Assembly (NCBI GenBank): GCA_905182985.1
Contig: CAJJDN010000035.1
Coordinates: forward strand, 340,934 to 404,933
Direction of reading: 5' to 3'
Length of the DNA: 64,000 bases
Source of the DNA: Paramecium sonneborni
Lineage: Eukaryota > Ciliophora > Oligohymenophorea > Peniculida > Parameciidae
How positions within the stretch are numbered: position 1 is the stretch's first letter; each line of letters begins with the position of its first letter. The notes under the pieces were generated by a model. That model was not told the origin of the DNA and ran no database searches. It saw nothing but the letters and a program-made list of their open reading frames with translations. This document shows, in pieces, positions 35,130 to 48,131 of this stretch. The position numbers and the translations under genes were made by a program.

Positions 35130-38100
35130 ATGTAATCTCCTAATAAAAGTGCATTATCATAGAGAGATTATGTGGATGATGCTAGACCACTTTCAGTTTA
35201 AGAATAACCAGACTTAGGGTTATTTAAAATTACTCCTTAACAATTATAATAAATATTTCATCTAAACACAAGAAGGAGTACTTGTGAGGAATTAGAATAT
35301 CTGGTACAATAAGGTGGAATAGGTAATTAAATATCATAATTAATTAATATTAGATTGGTTGATAGATGGTTTACATACATCTATAAAAGATGGAATTCCT
35401 GATGACCATGATTAAAGAATTTAAGTTTATGGTCATAATAAAAGAATAGTTAGACCTCCATAGACATATTGTGAATTATTATGGAATGCATTAGAAGATT
35501 TTACTATGCGAGTTTTATTAATAGCATCAATAGCCAGTATAGCGATAGAGGTGGCTACTGCAGATAATGAACATCGTCATTTGGCATGGATTGAAGGATT
35601 TGCTATATTTGTAGCAGTATTGGTCTGTACAAACGTTGCTGCTATGAATGATTATTCAAAAGAGAAATAATTCAGAAAACTAAATGCTGCAAGTGAAAAG
35701 TCAAAAATAGTAACAGTAATAAGAAACAAATAATTGATTTAAATTCATGAAGAATAAGTTTTAGTAGGGGATGTTTGTAAATTGATAGAAGGAATGGAAA
35801 TACCAGCAGATGGAATATTAATTGAAGCTTCTGATGTGAAAGTTGATGAATCTTCAATGACAGGAGAAACACATTCAATTACAAAAGGAACAATTAATTA
35901 ATGTTTAAAATAGAAACAAGAAATTTCTGATGAAGGAGTTTAATTAGGAGAATAAGATAGATTTAAAATACCATCTCCTGCATTATTATCAGGTACAAGA
36001 GTATTGGAAGGTGAAGGATTATTTTTAATTTGTGTAGTAGGTGATCTATCTTGTTTAGGATAAATAAAAGCATCGTTAGAGCAAGATGAAGAAGAAGGTA
36101 AAATAAATAATAATTTGAATAGAGACACCATTATAGGTAAAATTGACAATGATAGCAGAAGATATTGGTAAATTTGGATTGATATCTGCTGTATTAATAT
36201 TTTTTGTATTGATGATACGTTTTGCAATAGAGAGAGGAATAGCAAATGAATGGGATCATAGTAAACATTGGATGGAAATATTAAATTTTATAATACTTTC
36301 AATAGTAGTATTGACAGTGGCAATTCCTGAAGGTTTACCATTATCAGTAACAATATCTTTAGCATATTCAGTTTAAAAAATGATGAATGATAAGAATTTG
36401 GTAAGGAAAATGTATGCTTGTGAAACGATGGGAGGTGCAGATTCAATATGTTCTGATAAGACAGGAACATTAACAATGAATAAAATGGTATTAACGAAAA
36501 TTTGGAATAAATAATATTATGAAATAGATTATTTGGCTAAAGAATAGAATTTAAATTAATTAATTTAGAAATAAATGGAGAATCTATTTTTAGAAGCATT
36601 ATGTTGTAATTCATCTGCAGAGCTTTAACCAGAATCAGGATCAAAGACAGAGATAGCTTTATTAGAATATTTATAGAGAGCAGGTGTAGATTATAGATAG
36701 ATGAGAGAGTCAGTGAATTATATAAAGAAAAATCCATTCAATTCAGCTAGAAAGAGAATGAGTGTGATAGTATAGACTAAAAGTAATGGGTTACCAATTT
36801 AAAGATTATATATAAAAGGAGCTTCTGAAATTATAGTATAGAGTTTAACTCATATGCATACATATGATGATTAAAAGATTAAATTAGGAGTAAAGGAAAT
36901 ATAAGAAATAGAGAGAGTTATTATTTAAATGGCAAAGTAATCTCTTAGGATAATTTGTGTAGCATATTTAGATTTGACAGGAAATGAAGATATTTAAAAA
37001 AGTAATGGTAAAGTTTATGATATTGAAACAAAAGATCTTACATTTTTAGGTTTATTTGGAATTATGGATAATTTGAGAGAAGGTGTTAAGGATGCAGTTA
37101 CAAAGTGTAAATAGGCAGGTATAAAAGTGAGAATGGTAACAGGAGATAATTCAGAAACTGCAAGAGCAATAGCATTGAATTGTGGAATAATAGAAGAAGG
37201 AGATAGTTCAGCAATAGTAATAGAAGGTGCTGAATTTATGAAGGAAGTAGGAGGAGTAGTTTGTAAGAATTGTACAATAGAAAGTTGTAAATGTGCAAAA
37301 TCTTCAAGTGAAGCTGAAAAGAACGGAACTTCTTTAAGAGTAGACACATTAGGAAATATGTCTAGATTTAAATAAATCTATCCTTAAATTTCTGTAATGG
37401 CTAGATCAAGACCAACTGATAAATATGCAATGATTATTGGATTAAAAGAATGTGAACATGTAGTAGCTGTTACAGGAGATGGAACTAATGATGCACCTGC
37501 ATTAAAAAAAGCAGATGTTGGTTTTGCTATGGGTAAAGCAGGAACTTAAGTTGCTAAAGATGCTGCTGCTATTATTCTAATGGAAGATAATTTTAGTGAT
37601 ATTGTTAAGGCTGTTATGTGGGGTAGAAATATTTTTCAATCTATTAGAAAATTCTTATAATTTTAACTAACTGTTAATGTTGTTGCTGTTGGTTTTACTC
37701 TTATATCATCCGCACTTTTAAAATAGGATGTACTTAAACCTATCCAAATGTTATGGGTTAATCTTATCATGGATTCTTTTGCTTCTCTTGCTTTAGCTAC
37801 TGAACCACCATCAATGATATTATTAAAGGATAAACCATATTCAAGATCTGAATCTATTGTTACTAATAAAATGATTAAACATATAATTGGATAAGCTATT
37901 TTTTAATTGACTGTTATTCTTGTCCTCGTCTTTCTTGCCTAAGAATTTATACCTGAATATGTTGATGATTATGATGATAACATTAAAAATAGAATTCAGG
38001 AAATAATCTAAGAAAATTCAGAATTTGTTTTTGAAAACTCCTCTCTTTATCATCCTAAATATAATACTGATTATTATCCTTAATCTTTAAAAATAAGAAG

Positions 38101-38682
38101 TGGTAGATTTTTAACTGTTACTAGTGATAATGATTATGAAGAAGTTTTCAATGAATTTAGAGTACCATCTCGTCATTACACATTTATATTTAACACTTTT
38201 GTTTTTATGCAAGTTTTTAATTTCATCAATAGTAGAAAATTAAATGATGAATTTAATGTTTTAGCTAATCTTTGCAATAAGTAATTTATTACTATCATTT
38301 TTTTAGTCCTTTGTTCATTCTTATTGTTTTCTTTATCATAATCTTACAAATTATTTTAGTTACCTTTGGGAATCTTGCTTTCTCTTGTTATAGTTATTAT
38401 GGGCTTACAATTTAATAATGGATAATCTCTCTCATTATTGGATTAGTTGGTCTTTTCATTAGTTTCCTTCTCAAATTAATTCCAGAGTAAAATGTATTAT
38501 ACATTATTTACATTTATTAGATTTGTCCTAAAAAAATAAATAACGGATTAAGAACATTAGATAAAAAACCATCTGGAATTTTAGAATTAAGAAGAGGATC
38601 ATCTTTAAGAAAAAAATAATCTATGCATGAATAATAGCAAGCACCAATTCAAGATAATCATATTTAATTAATTGAAAAATGA
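35130..38682 (+). CDS. Plasma-membrane-type Ca2+-ATPase (PMCA, P2B)
   Basis: Pumps Ca2+ out of the cytosol at the plasma or alveolar membrane. It has 1156 residues with introns 35323-35353, 36098-36122 and 38281-38306. Present are the actuator T-G-E-T (M-T-G-E-T-H), V-A-I-P-E-G-L-P-L in M4, the phosphorylation site S-D-K-T-G-T-L-T with Asp about residue 424, K-G-A-S-E nucleotide contact, M-V-T-G-D and [10 protein letters not shown], and C-terminal M7-M10. The tail [18 protein letters not shown] is basic and may bind calmodulin. Introns two and three restore conserved P2B sequence when removed. It starts only 16 bp after the kinase-like gene. Confidence 0.96.
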
Positions 38683-38696
38683 TTTATAAAAAGGTT

Positions 38697-40672
38697 TCAT
38701 TTAATAGATTTTAATGATGAATTTGTTTTTAATGCAGTTGATTATTTCATCTACTTTATTGGTGTTATATTCTACTTTAATTTTGCCAATTAATTTAAAG
38801 ATTTCGAAATTGATAAAACACTTCTTCTACTTGGACTCTTATTTAAACCATTTAAGTTGAGATTGTAAGTAATCTATTCCAAATTGTATTTCTACTCTTA
38901 CAATTAAGATAGTTAATTATTTAATTACAATATCTCTTATTCCAATTAAGCTTTATTTGGCTTTATTTTATTAATCATCTATTCTTAAACCATTTATATT
39001 GATTATTTTATTTCAAAAACTTTATTATTTATTTCATTTTCTTATCTTTAAAATTAATCCATTTTCTTTTTAAATTATTATTCCATATATTGAATTTCTT
39101 ATTCAATCTTACTAGTCCTCTCCAAGTAATTTTTATCATTTTAATTCAAATGCTCAATCTCCCTTTTTAATTTACTTAATTATTGAACTACTTATTTCAT
39201 TTATGGCAATATCTATTAATCAACCATATAAATATTTGTATTTATAGCTTATTCAGAAATCTCATATTTTTCTATCAATTTCATTACATTCAAAAATTAC
39301 TCCTAAAATTAAAATAAATAATTACATTCTCTTTATCTGAAATTATCTAAGTTATTTCTTATTGAATGCTTAAGAGCATCCTATCGTAATCTTCGTGCTC
39401 TTTCATTTATTATAACTATTCTTTATTCAAAGTCTTGTACATATCATAAGCTTCTAAGGCAGATTACTCAATCATACTATGGAATTAATCTTAAGCACTT
39501 TCTTAGTTTTGAAAAAATACATTTACTCATTTAATTTATATTACTCCTATTATTCTTCCAATTCTTGAATCATTAGTCTTTTCATCTCTATTTAAGTATC
39601 AATTTCTGATATCTTATTTTAAATTGATAATTCTTCACCATATTACTTTTAAGTTTATTTCATTTCCTACAATTAATTTGATATTAATTTTTGTTGCATC
39701 GAAACTATTATAAATTATTCTAATTAAGTAATGAATTCCTTTATACTACCCCAATTAGTGCCTTAATTTGAATTCTTAAATAAATTATTTCTAAATTATT
39801 AAAGATAATTTGTCAATTTAAAACTAAAATCACTTTAATCAATTGATTGAATATCACTCTATTCTAAAAATTCTTGAAACAAATTATCAGGATGAGCTAA
39901 ATTTAAACTTTTATGCAAAGGTATAATTTTATTTCTTTAGACCTTAATTTTTTAATTTGCTTAATGCAATTAAACTTCTAACAAAGTTGCCTAATGTTAT
40001 AATCCTTATTATTATTATTTTTCTTCTCTTGATTACTATAATATTTTGATTTCTTTGTTTTAAATTGTTATTTGATTTCCATTGTCTTAATACTTTTTAC
40101 CATTTGTGAAATACATCTAAGAAATAGTAAATAATTATTCATTTTAATTTTTAATTTATTCTACAAATTCTTCCAATTCTTCTTTTTAACCAACTAACTC
40201 TGCTCTTTGTAATAAATGAGTATTTAAGTCCTCTTGCAGTATTTATTTAGTTTCAATCATTTAACAATATAATTCGTTAGCATGTTATTTTTATTTGATA
40301 AATCCTTAATGCTCTTTATTGATTGTCTCATATAAACTTTTAAGCTTATTGAATTCAGATTCATAGTAATCAAACACTTAGCTTTACTATCTATCAATAT
40401 CTAATTAGATTTAAGAATAGCTTAAGGATTAGGTGAAATAAATACTTTTACTCTTCTAATCTAAGATCTGTTAATTATTTTTATAGACCATCATAATCAA
40501 AGGATTTTATGTTATTGTTTCCAAGTAAAATATTAATCTTCTATTTGATCAATTATTAGTAATTGTAAATACGTTTGTTGATTTAATCTAACTATTCGTA
40601 TAGGTAATCTTGATCGTCATTTTCATCTCTTTTTTTTGCTGGACTATCCGAAATATATTTCTAGGATAACAT
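38697..40672 (-). CDS. Long coiled-coil protein
   Basis: The protein has 632 residues with introns 39303-39325, 39498-39526 and 40421-40445. Nearly the whole length is heptad-like with E, K, Q, L and I (E-L-V-G-Q-K-E-E-L-E-E-F, Q-E-L-E-E-Q-Q-E-Q-Y, L-N-Q-L-A-K-L-K-Q near the end), with short breaks (N-Q-G-T-N-W-G-S) and a basic, serine-rich C-terminus. No motor or membrane region is seen. It is a likely cytoskeletal or ciliary structural protein, by inference. Its stop is 14 bp from the stop of the convergent Ca2+-ATPase gene. Confidence 0.75.
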
Positions 40673-40778
40673 TCTTAACGATAATATTATTTAAAATTAA
40701 AATTTTAAGTTTTTTTTAATTTACCATATTTAATAAGAGAAACTAGAAATAGAGAAATATTAATATTTTAAATATTCA

Positions 40779-41497
40779 ATGACTTCTAAATTTGATACAA
40801 CTCCTTAAAAAATGCTTTAAAATTATAGCACAGATCATTCTTAAAGATATATCTCACCTTGTAGTGATAGTTCTGAATAGGACTCTTAAAATCTAATTAA
40901 ATAACCTACAATGAGAAAGAAGAGTTTTGCAACTCCTGGTGATAAAAATGATTAATCAGATGGTAAAAGACAATAATTAAGAACTAAATTCTGTAGAAAC
41001 TTTCAAGAAAAAGGTTATTGTCATTACAAAGACAAGGTACATTTAAATGAAATAAAAGTGTTCTTTTATACATGAGCCACATAGAATAGAGAACTTAGCT
41101 AATAGGCGAAGTAAACCTTGTAGATGTTTCTTTTCTATGGGTGTTTGCCCCTTTGGACTAAATTGCCAGTATGCCCATTATGAAGTTATTGATAAAGAGG
41201 AACTACGAGATTTTGTTGAGAAAACATTTAGAGAATAAAAACTTATGGTACCCCTACATCCAAGTATTCATATAATCATTACATTTAGATAAATTATAGC
41301 TTGATATAAGAAACGATTTACAAAGATTTTAACATTTGTATAAAATTTTTGGAAGAAAATTAAGCTTCAGAAGAGATGATTTACTAGTCAACATGTGTAG
41401 AGAGTAAGCAAATATATTCTATATTAAAAGAAGAAATTCCATTTTCCTTAGACTTTGCTAAAGTGAGGTACAGGAATTCGACGACCTTCTTTAATGA
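40779..41497 (+). CDS. Tandem CCCH zinc-finger protein (TTP/Tis11-like)
   Basis: Predicted to bind AU-rich mRNA elements and promote decay. It has 223 residues with introns 41037-41058 and 41264-41288. Finger one has C72, C81, C87 and H91 (C-x8-C-x5-C-x3-H), preceded by R-T-K-F-C, the lead-in typical of TTP. Finger two has C107, C116, C122 and H126 with the same spacing. The first intron lies inside finger one, and the finger only forms after splicing. An N-terminal S/Q/P-rich tail and a basic C-terminal helix flank the fingers. The spacing between fingers is close to TTP's, though slightly different. Confidence 0.92.
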
Positions 41498-41749
41498 CCT
41501 AATATATATATAAAGTTATTCTATTATACTGAAATCTTATTTAAAGTCTTTAAAAAAGAGAAAAAATTTAAGCATTACAGTTTTCATTAAGCCAATTACT
41601 ATTTAAAAAGACAAAACTTTTCTATCATTACAAAGAACAATTTAAAAAGTATTTATTCTTTTCAAACCCGATCTAATTATTAATATACTTATTGTGTTAA
41701 GAAAACCTCTTGGATTAATTGATTAATAAAATAAAATCGAAATTTTGAT

Positions 41750-43331
41750 TCATTCAGTTTAATAGAGTGCTTTCACCATAGGCAATATGTTTTTACCATT
41801 ATCTTTCCATTCTTCAATACATTGTTAAGCCCAAGAATTATATACTTACTTTTCAGATTAATTTCTCTATTGCATTTACAATGATTCCTTCAATTCCTAC
41901 ATATACTAATTTTTTCTCTGTTATTTTTTAGCTTCCTTGTATAAAATCAAATATTACTATTTATGTTTTCTAAAAGTCCTATAAATCTTTATTCCTTTTC
42001 TTCAATACATCGTTTTATAGCTATTCAACTTATTCCAGTTATTCTAAAGCTTTTAATTTTTATTTAAAATCTACTTCCTGTTCAGCTTATTAATTAGTTT
42101 TCTTTTGTTATTGGATTTGTAACTGTTTCTATCTCATTGTTTCTGCATCTTAAATCATTTGAGCTTTTTCTAATTCTTTTTATTTAATTTCTTCTTCTTA
42201 TTTTTATTTGAGCTCTTCAGCATGTTTTTGAATAGTAGACAAATAATTATCTTCTTATTATTTTTATTATTCCACTCTAAGATCATATATTTATTTTCTT
42301 AACTGTTCTTTTTTTTATTATTTTTGATTTTCCTAAAAATTTATAAATAATATATACTCTATCTTTTCTCATTTGTAAAACCTTTTCTTTGTGAAATTCA
42401 TGTTCTACAATTTTCTTATCCTCTTCATCCAAGATACTTTTCTCTAATTCTTATATTTCCCTTTTCTTTTCCATAAAATCTTCATGTTCTTTTAGTAATT
42501 TTTATTATTTATGTTTTATTTCTTATTTTTATTATCTAAATAATTTAAAATTAATACTCTCTAAGTATTTCATCTTCTTAAGCCTTTTTCTTAATCAATT
42601 ATCCTTCTTGTTTATCAAGCATCATTTCTTTCAAATATCTCTCCTTAACTTACTTATGTTAATCAGCTAAGATCTCATTACAATCTTTTTTCTTTTTTGC
42701 CTATTTCTCTTTTCTCATCATTTATTCCTATTCTTTATAATATTCTTCCATCTCATATTCTTTTTCTTTCTCTTCTTCATGTATTTTCCATAGTTCTTTT
42801 TACTCTTTATTTATTGCCACTAATTATTCATTAGTTCTCTCTACTTCACTTAACATCATTTAAGCTTTCAAATTACGAACACTAACATTTTATTAATTTT
42901 ATCATACTCTGCCCTTTAATCAAATATTTTTTAATTAGATTCTTTCACTAATTCAATTTTAAGTCGCTCTTAGTATTCTTCTTCATCTTTATCAATTTTT
43001 CTTCTTTCTTCCTCTTCTTTTGTAAATCTCTCTAATTTTTCAGCTTCTTTTTATTATCTTTGTTTTGTAATTCGTTAAGCCCAAATTCTTTAATTATCAA
43101 GTGTCTAATTTAACATAGTTTATATTACCTTTTTAGTTTATTTTTCACCCTATATATGATTCTTAATCTAATATAATTCACTCAAACCAATAACTGATAC
43201 AGAATTTATTTATTCTTATTTAATGCTTGGTAATTAAACTGATTGCTAATTTACTTAAATTCTTAAATTACAACTTTTGATTAAACAGCAGCCTACTCTT
43301 CTGTTGAATATCTCGATTTTGCTTTACTCAT
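41750..43331 (-). CDS. TPH-domain axonemal protein, probably CFAP210-like
   Basis: The protein has 485 residues with five introns (41936-41957, 42333-42357, 42536-42557, 42882-42907, 43226-43254). Nearly all of it is charged single-helix or coiled coil, as in trichohyalin-plectin-homology proteins that lie in the lumen of ciliary doublet microtubules. Early residues V-S-V-I-G-L-S-E-L and the later Q-R-A-D-V-R-N-L-K-A-Q-M-M-L-S-E-V recall CFAP210 (CCDC173). The C-terminus has W-A-Q-Q-C-I-E-E-W-K. CFAP53 or another TPH protein is possible. The family is reasonably sure, the orthologue less so. Confidence 0.65.
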
Positions 43332-43478
43332 AATTTTATATAATTAAATAATTATATTAAAGGATAAAATAAAATCATTATTCTTAATATTTTATTGATT
43401 GGAATAACTATTTTCATTAATTACATTTTTTAATGTGAATATAAATTAATTGGGGTGAGAATATGAATTCAAAAAAAA

Positions 43479-44692
43479 TCATTATTGAATTGTTTATAGA
43501 TTTTGTTATGGTTTTTTTTCTATTCTTATTTTTGATACCTCATAATATTTTGGCATTGAAAACTTTTTCTTTATTGATGCATACTATTTTTTATCTTAAT
43601 TCTATAATAAATTGCACATTTCTTTTGCACAATTTCTTATGTCAACTTCATTCAATCCAGTAATTGGAACCATTTAATCCTGATTCCATGATGGATGAAT
43701 TCGTCTAATCTTATGAACCAAATAAATAGAAGCACTTGCCATCACATTATTTGAAAATTATATCATCTAATACTCCAAAACTGAGAGTTCTATTAAATAT
43801 CTATAAATTATTTTATAATTTTAATTACCTTGCTAACATATAATTTTTTTAATCTAACTTAGCTGTCTCTTAATATACATTCAACATTCGAAGAGGACTC
43901 GTTGTTAACAAATCAAATCCTAATAACGAGATTATTTTCCCTTCTGTTGCTAGAATTTCTTCTTTTGTATATGCATTATCACAAACATAAACTAGATCCC
44001 TTACATGAGGCACAGAATATACTTCTTCATATTTTGATGCTATAAACAAGGCAGTTACTCCAAATAGCTAAAATTTGGATTTTGATATCTATTGCATTTC
44101 AAGTACTCTCAAATTTATGACAATATTTACCTATCAATTATTGAAATTGTTAAAAATAATGTTTCCACATCTAATTTAAATTTAAAATGAACATCCACTA
44201 ACCAATCAAGTAAAATACTTCTCATTTTTTCGGTAATCTCAGTTTGAAATTAAAATGCATTCATTTTGTAATTTGATCGACACTACATTAAATTAGGTTT
44301 ATTACACTTTTTTCTCTCATGTATGAGACGATTTCTTTTTTATATGCATTCACAGATTATGGATTATCATTTTTTAAAGGCAATTGAAAGCTTTTATTAG
44401 TTAAAATTGTAGTAACACCACTTGTAATACTGAGATTTCTTCCATTTCGTAAAGGCATTGGCATATTAGAATCTGTTTTTACTCTATGAAATCCTTCTTT
44501 TGTACGATTACTTGATTCATCGTTTAATTTTAATTATGGTTTTTAGGGAGGAATCATTGTATGGAATGAGTTAGATGACTTTTCTCTGAGTGCCATTGAT
44601 GATTATACTCTTTAATGTTTGGTAGCATAGTTAAAATTCTCTTTATCATAATCAGCAACGCAAAATAAGCGTGGGATTTGATTTGTTTTCAT
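43479..44692 (-). CDS. Mitotic cyclin (cyclin B type)
   Basis: Regulatory subunit of a cyclin-dependent kinase. It has 379 residues with introns 43801-43828, 44108-44130 and 44283-44305. The cyclin box signature [12 protein letters not shown] matches the MRAIL-type motif. Next come [24 protein letters not shown] and the second-fold P-L-R-M-L. A KEN degradation box is visible at residues 17-19 (Y-D-K-E-N-F); a strict D-box RxxL was not obvious. Each intron restores the cyclin fold when removed. Its start is 52 bp from the end of the USP gene on the same strand. Confidence 0.94.
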
Positions 44693-44743
44693 TTTGAATA
44701 TAAATTATTTAACGGAAAAATACTATTTAATTAAATTAATTAT

Positions 44744-46754
44744 TCATTTACGAGTATTTTTGGCTCTCATCTCTACAAACTTTTTTTCTACTTTCTTGTC
44801 CATTTATTTTTGTGTGTTACTATCTGGTAAAAAACCCCACTTTAAAATTAATAATACTTATATATATACCTCTTCTTATAATTTAGTTATAGAAATTTAT
44901 TGATAATTGTCACTCTAATTATCATTTGAAGGACGTGATCTTTTATAAATAGAATTTGATTTATTGTTTTATTCTCTAATTATAGGAATAGAAGTTTATT
45001 GATCACTATTACTATAATTATCATCAGAAGGACGTGATCTTTTATAAATAGAGTTTGATTTATTATTTTATTCTCTAATAATAGGATTAGGGACATTTTT
45101 TTTCTTTCCGTTTTAAGATTCGAGTCTATTGAAATTTAAAGATTCCATTTAACTGAAATCTTAAGATTCTAATTTAATAGAATTGCGTGAAATATTTTGA
45201 GGACTTGTGTCATCTAGTTAACCTTTTTATTCAGTTTCTTCATAATCCATAAGTGTTAATGTTTATTATTTTGATTCATCTTTAAGTGGGACACCTTATG
45301 TTTATTTTTTATCACTTTAATTATGAGGCCAATAACTAGGATCAGTAATAGTTTATCTATAAATAGATTCTGTTTATTTTTAATAAAATAGAACATAAGC
45401 ATATTCATTTACAATCATCTTTTCAGGATTTTGAATCTAGGTTCGATTAAAAAAATACCTTTAAAACTGCATCATCATTGTACATATACCATTAATTATC
45501 AACTCTATGCTAACATATAGAAACATAATGGCCATATTATAATGAACCATGATGTTAGGCTACTGCATATAAATTATAAATCATGTTGCCCTAGTCGAAA
45601 CAATAAGTAGACATATTTAGATCTTTGAGAGGAAAGATAACTTTTGATGTGATTTTGCCTAACACTTTAGTTCCAAACTCGAATCTCTTGAGGTGAATGA
45701 TTAAAATATTGGGTAATTTCCATATTCTTATACCTTTTTTACAATCCCTAGTTACTTTACATTATGGACATTTCCATTGAATAGTTTCTTCTTATTAAAA
45801 TTGATCCAAACAATCTGTTAATGAACATTAGTTATCTTGCTTTAATTATGAATTGCCCATAACTTTAGATTAATTTAATTTTTATGATTATTCAGATTAT
45901 GATTATTTAATTGGTAAATTAAGAAACAAGAAAGGTTCCCATTTATGACTCTAATATTTACATGTTTTGCATTCTACTTTAGATTTCAATTATCCCTAAA
46001 ACAAATCAACCACAATACTCTTATTAATTTTGAGATGTTCACCCCATGATTCTGCTGCCCATTCTTCTTTTGGTTCACCTATGTAATCCTTTTCTGTAAT
46101 TGATTCTTTCTTCTTACATCTATTTAAATCTTCATGAATCATATCTAATAAATAGCTAAGTAATTCTTGACAATCCTCTTGTTCTAATAAATGTTTTAAT
46201 TATTTACATCCTATTTCGAATCTCTTAGAATATTTCTAAACCAACGTCAATAAACGCAAAGGATCTACCCAATTCTCATATAATTTTTATTTCTTTTGCA
46301 TGTCCATACTCAAACTCATCTGATTTATACTACTCATTCCTATACTTCTTTCATCCTTCCAAATATCGCTCAACAATTAAGCAAAACATTCAGTCACCTA
46401 TCCTCTTGATCCAAGTTTACTATTTCTATTAATTTCTTTCTCAAAAACTCTCGATAACATATAATCAAGTAGAGGCTATGTATGACTTAAACAATGTATT
46501 GCACTGTTGAAATAACATGTGTTACCCAGATTTTTCAACCCTACTACACCATGAACAACCTTTATTGGCTCTTTATCATCCACCTTCCTGACAATTAATG
46601 GAATAGTAAGATAACCTTATTGAAGTTTAGAATAAGGATCAGTTATTGTAAATTTCTATTTATTTGTTGTCTTAAAATTTGCAAGATGATTATTATTCTA
46701 AGATTCCGCATAAACCACTGGAATTGTAAGAGATTTACCTGCTCCACTTCCCAT
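44744..46754 (-). CDS. Ubiquitin-specific protease (USP, peptidase C19)
   Basis: A cysteine deubiquitinase of 652 residues with introns 44840-44869 and 45437-45458. The Cys box is G-L-K-N-L-G-N-T-C-Y-F-N-S with Cys about 80, followed by Q-E-D-C-Q-E-L-L-S-Y (family Q-E-D-A-x-E). The His box is Y-G-H-Y-V-S with His about 409. Two C-x-x-C pairs (V-E-C-K-T-C and W-K-C-P-Q-C) form the zinc ribbon. It begins M-G-S-G-A-G-K-S-L, a possible myristoylation site. The C-terminal tail is disordered and carries a 33-residue unit twice in tandem, with I-I-R-E-Q-N-N-K-S. Its substrate is unknown. Confidence 0.93.
44890..45085 (-). repeat. In-frame tandem duplication in the USP tail (2 x 99 bp)
   Basis: Two adjacent copies of a 99-bp unit (33 codons) differ by a few bases; for example the string gacgtgatct recurs at offset 99 (44932 and 45031). 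Both encode S-I-Y-K-R-S-R-P-S. Being a multiple of three, the duplication preserves the frame. Confidence 0.85.
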
Positions 46755-46990
46755 ATTAAATATATAATTATTTAACTAATAAACTAGAAATCTCTATTAA
46801 TCAAAATAAACTTATCTTTTATATACATACAACATATTCAATTCTACAATTATACATCCACCTTGAAAATCATCATTTTTTATTTATCTTCTTAACTTTT
46901 CTTAATTTTTTTAATTTATCTATATGTTTCAACTATTTAATTAGTCTATCTAGACTTTTTACTTTTTACTTTTTAAATATAGAATTTAAT

Positions 46991-48130
46991 ATAATATCAA
47001 TTAATTTTTCTTTAAAAATAAAGGATTTAAAATCATTTACTAAAAAATCTAAATTTTCAACTCTCCAATTTTATGAGGATAATTAAATATTTCAAGAATT
47101 ACTCTTCCTAAATTTTTTTTTTGAAAATTATTTTTAAATTATCTTTAAATTAGAATCCTCTAATGCTAATTAACCTGAAATCAAAGAATAAACAATAAGG
47201 TATCTCTTTAGAAAATTCTATTTAATTTAGCTGTCAAAGGAATTCTTTTTTCTATTATAATTCTTCTTAATGTGAATGATGAAGTAAATATAAAAATTTA
47301 AGCTATTTTTTGAAACGATTAAGTATAAGCCAATTCTAATTATTTTTTTGTCCTTAATCTAAAGGCGAATTGATGAATTAAAAAAAATTTTAATATAATT
47401 TTTGAAATAATTTCTTAAAAAATAGGATATTGTAATCTAAAAATTATTTAAATTATTATCTTTTTTGAATTTCTTTCAGACTAAATTATCATTTGAAATT
47501 AAATCAGAATATTATTATCATTAAATTCAGAATACATTTCATATCGATTATGCAACTTCCCTTTAAGAGAATATATATGGCAATTCATTAAAAAAAAGAT
47601 CGAGATTTAAATTTCTCTTTTTTAAAAAATTTCCTTTGCTTAATTTTGAAAAACGAAATGACTTTCTCCAGCGATTTGTCCAAATACAATTAAAATTTTT
47701 TAATTTGATAAGTAAAATTTGCATGGTTTATTTATTAAAATTTTAAGAACGTTTACCATATTAGACTAATTTTTGACGATTGATATCTAATGATGAATAA
47801 AACTCTGTATATCTAAATTTTTTATAAATAATCAATTATGCTTTTTAGGATAAAAATGATTCTATTTGTTTAAATTCACTTTTTTTTTAATTTTATTTGC
47901 AAACTTTACATTATTTTTAATTTGTAAAAGTGATTATGAAACAATTTTTTCATCTTAAATTATAAAAAAATAACTTGAATCAGAATTTTATATAGTCTCA
48001 AAGTAATAATTATAAATTTAAATTTATATAAAATAATGAATTTAATTTTATTATCACCCTCTTCTAAAAAGGTTTATAGCTTGTATTCTATCAGCAATAG
48101 AATCGATAATATTAATTTTACGTAATGATA
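46991..48130. repeat. First copy of a 1140-bp direct repeat abutting a gap N
   Basis: It matches 48132-49271 by eye at offset 1141 and ends exactly at the N at 48131. As at 2240-4364, this is the pattern of unmerged overlapping contig ends. Confidence 0.9.
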
Positions 48131-48131
48131 N
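48131..48131. other. Single-N assembly gap
   Basis: An ambiguous base lies exactly between two matching 1140-bp segments. Confidence 0.9.

Noticed and set aside
35672..36737. Several minus-strand frames
   Set aside because: Antisense to the Ca2+-ATPase, whose plus-strand translation is continuous and conserved.
43463..43663. Hydrophobic plus-strand frame
   Set aside because: Antisense to the conserved C-terminus of cyclin B, which is clearly coding on the minus strand.
44694..44903. Plus-strand frame near the USP 3' end
   Set aside because: Antisense to the USP tail and its intron; no protein-like features.
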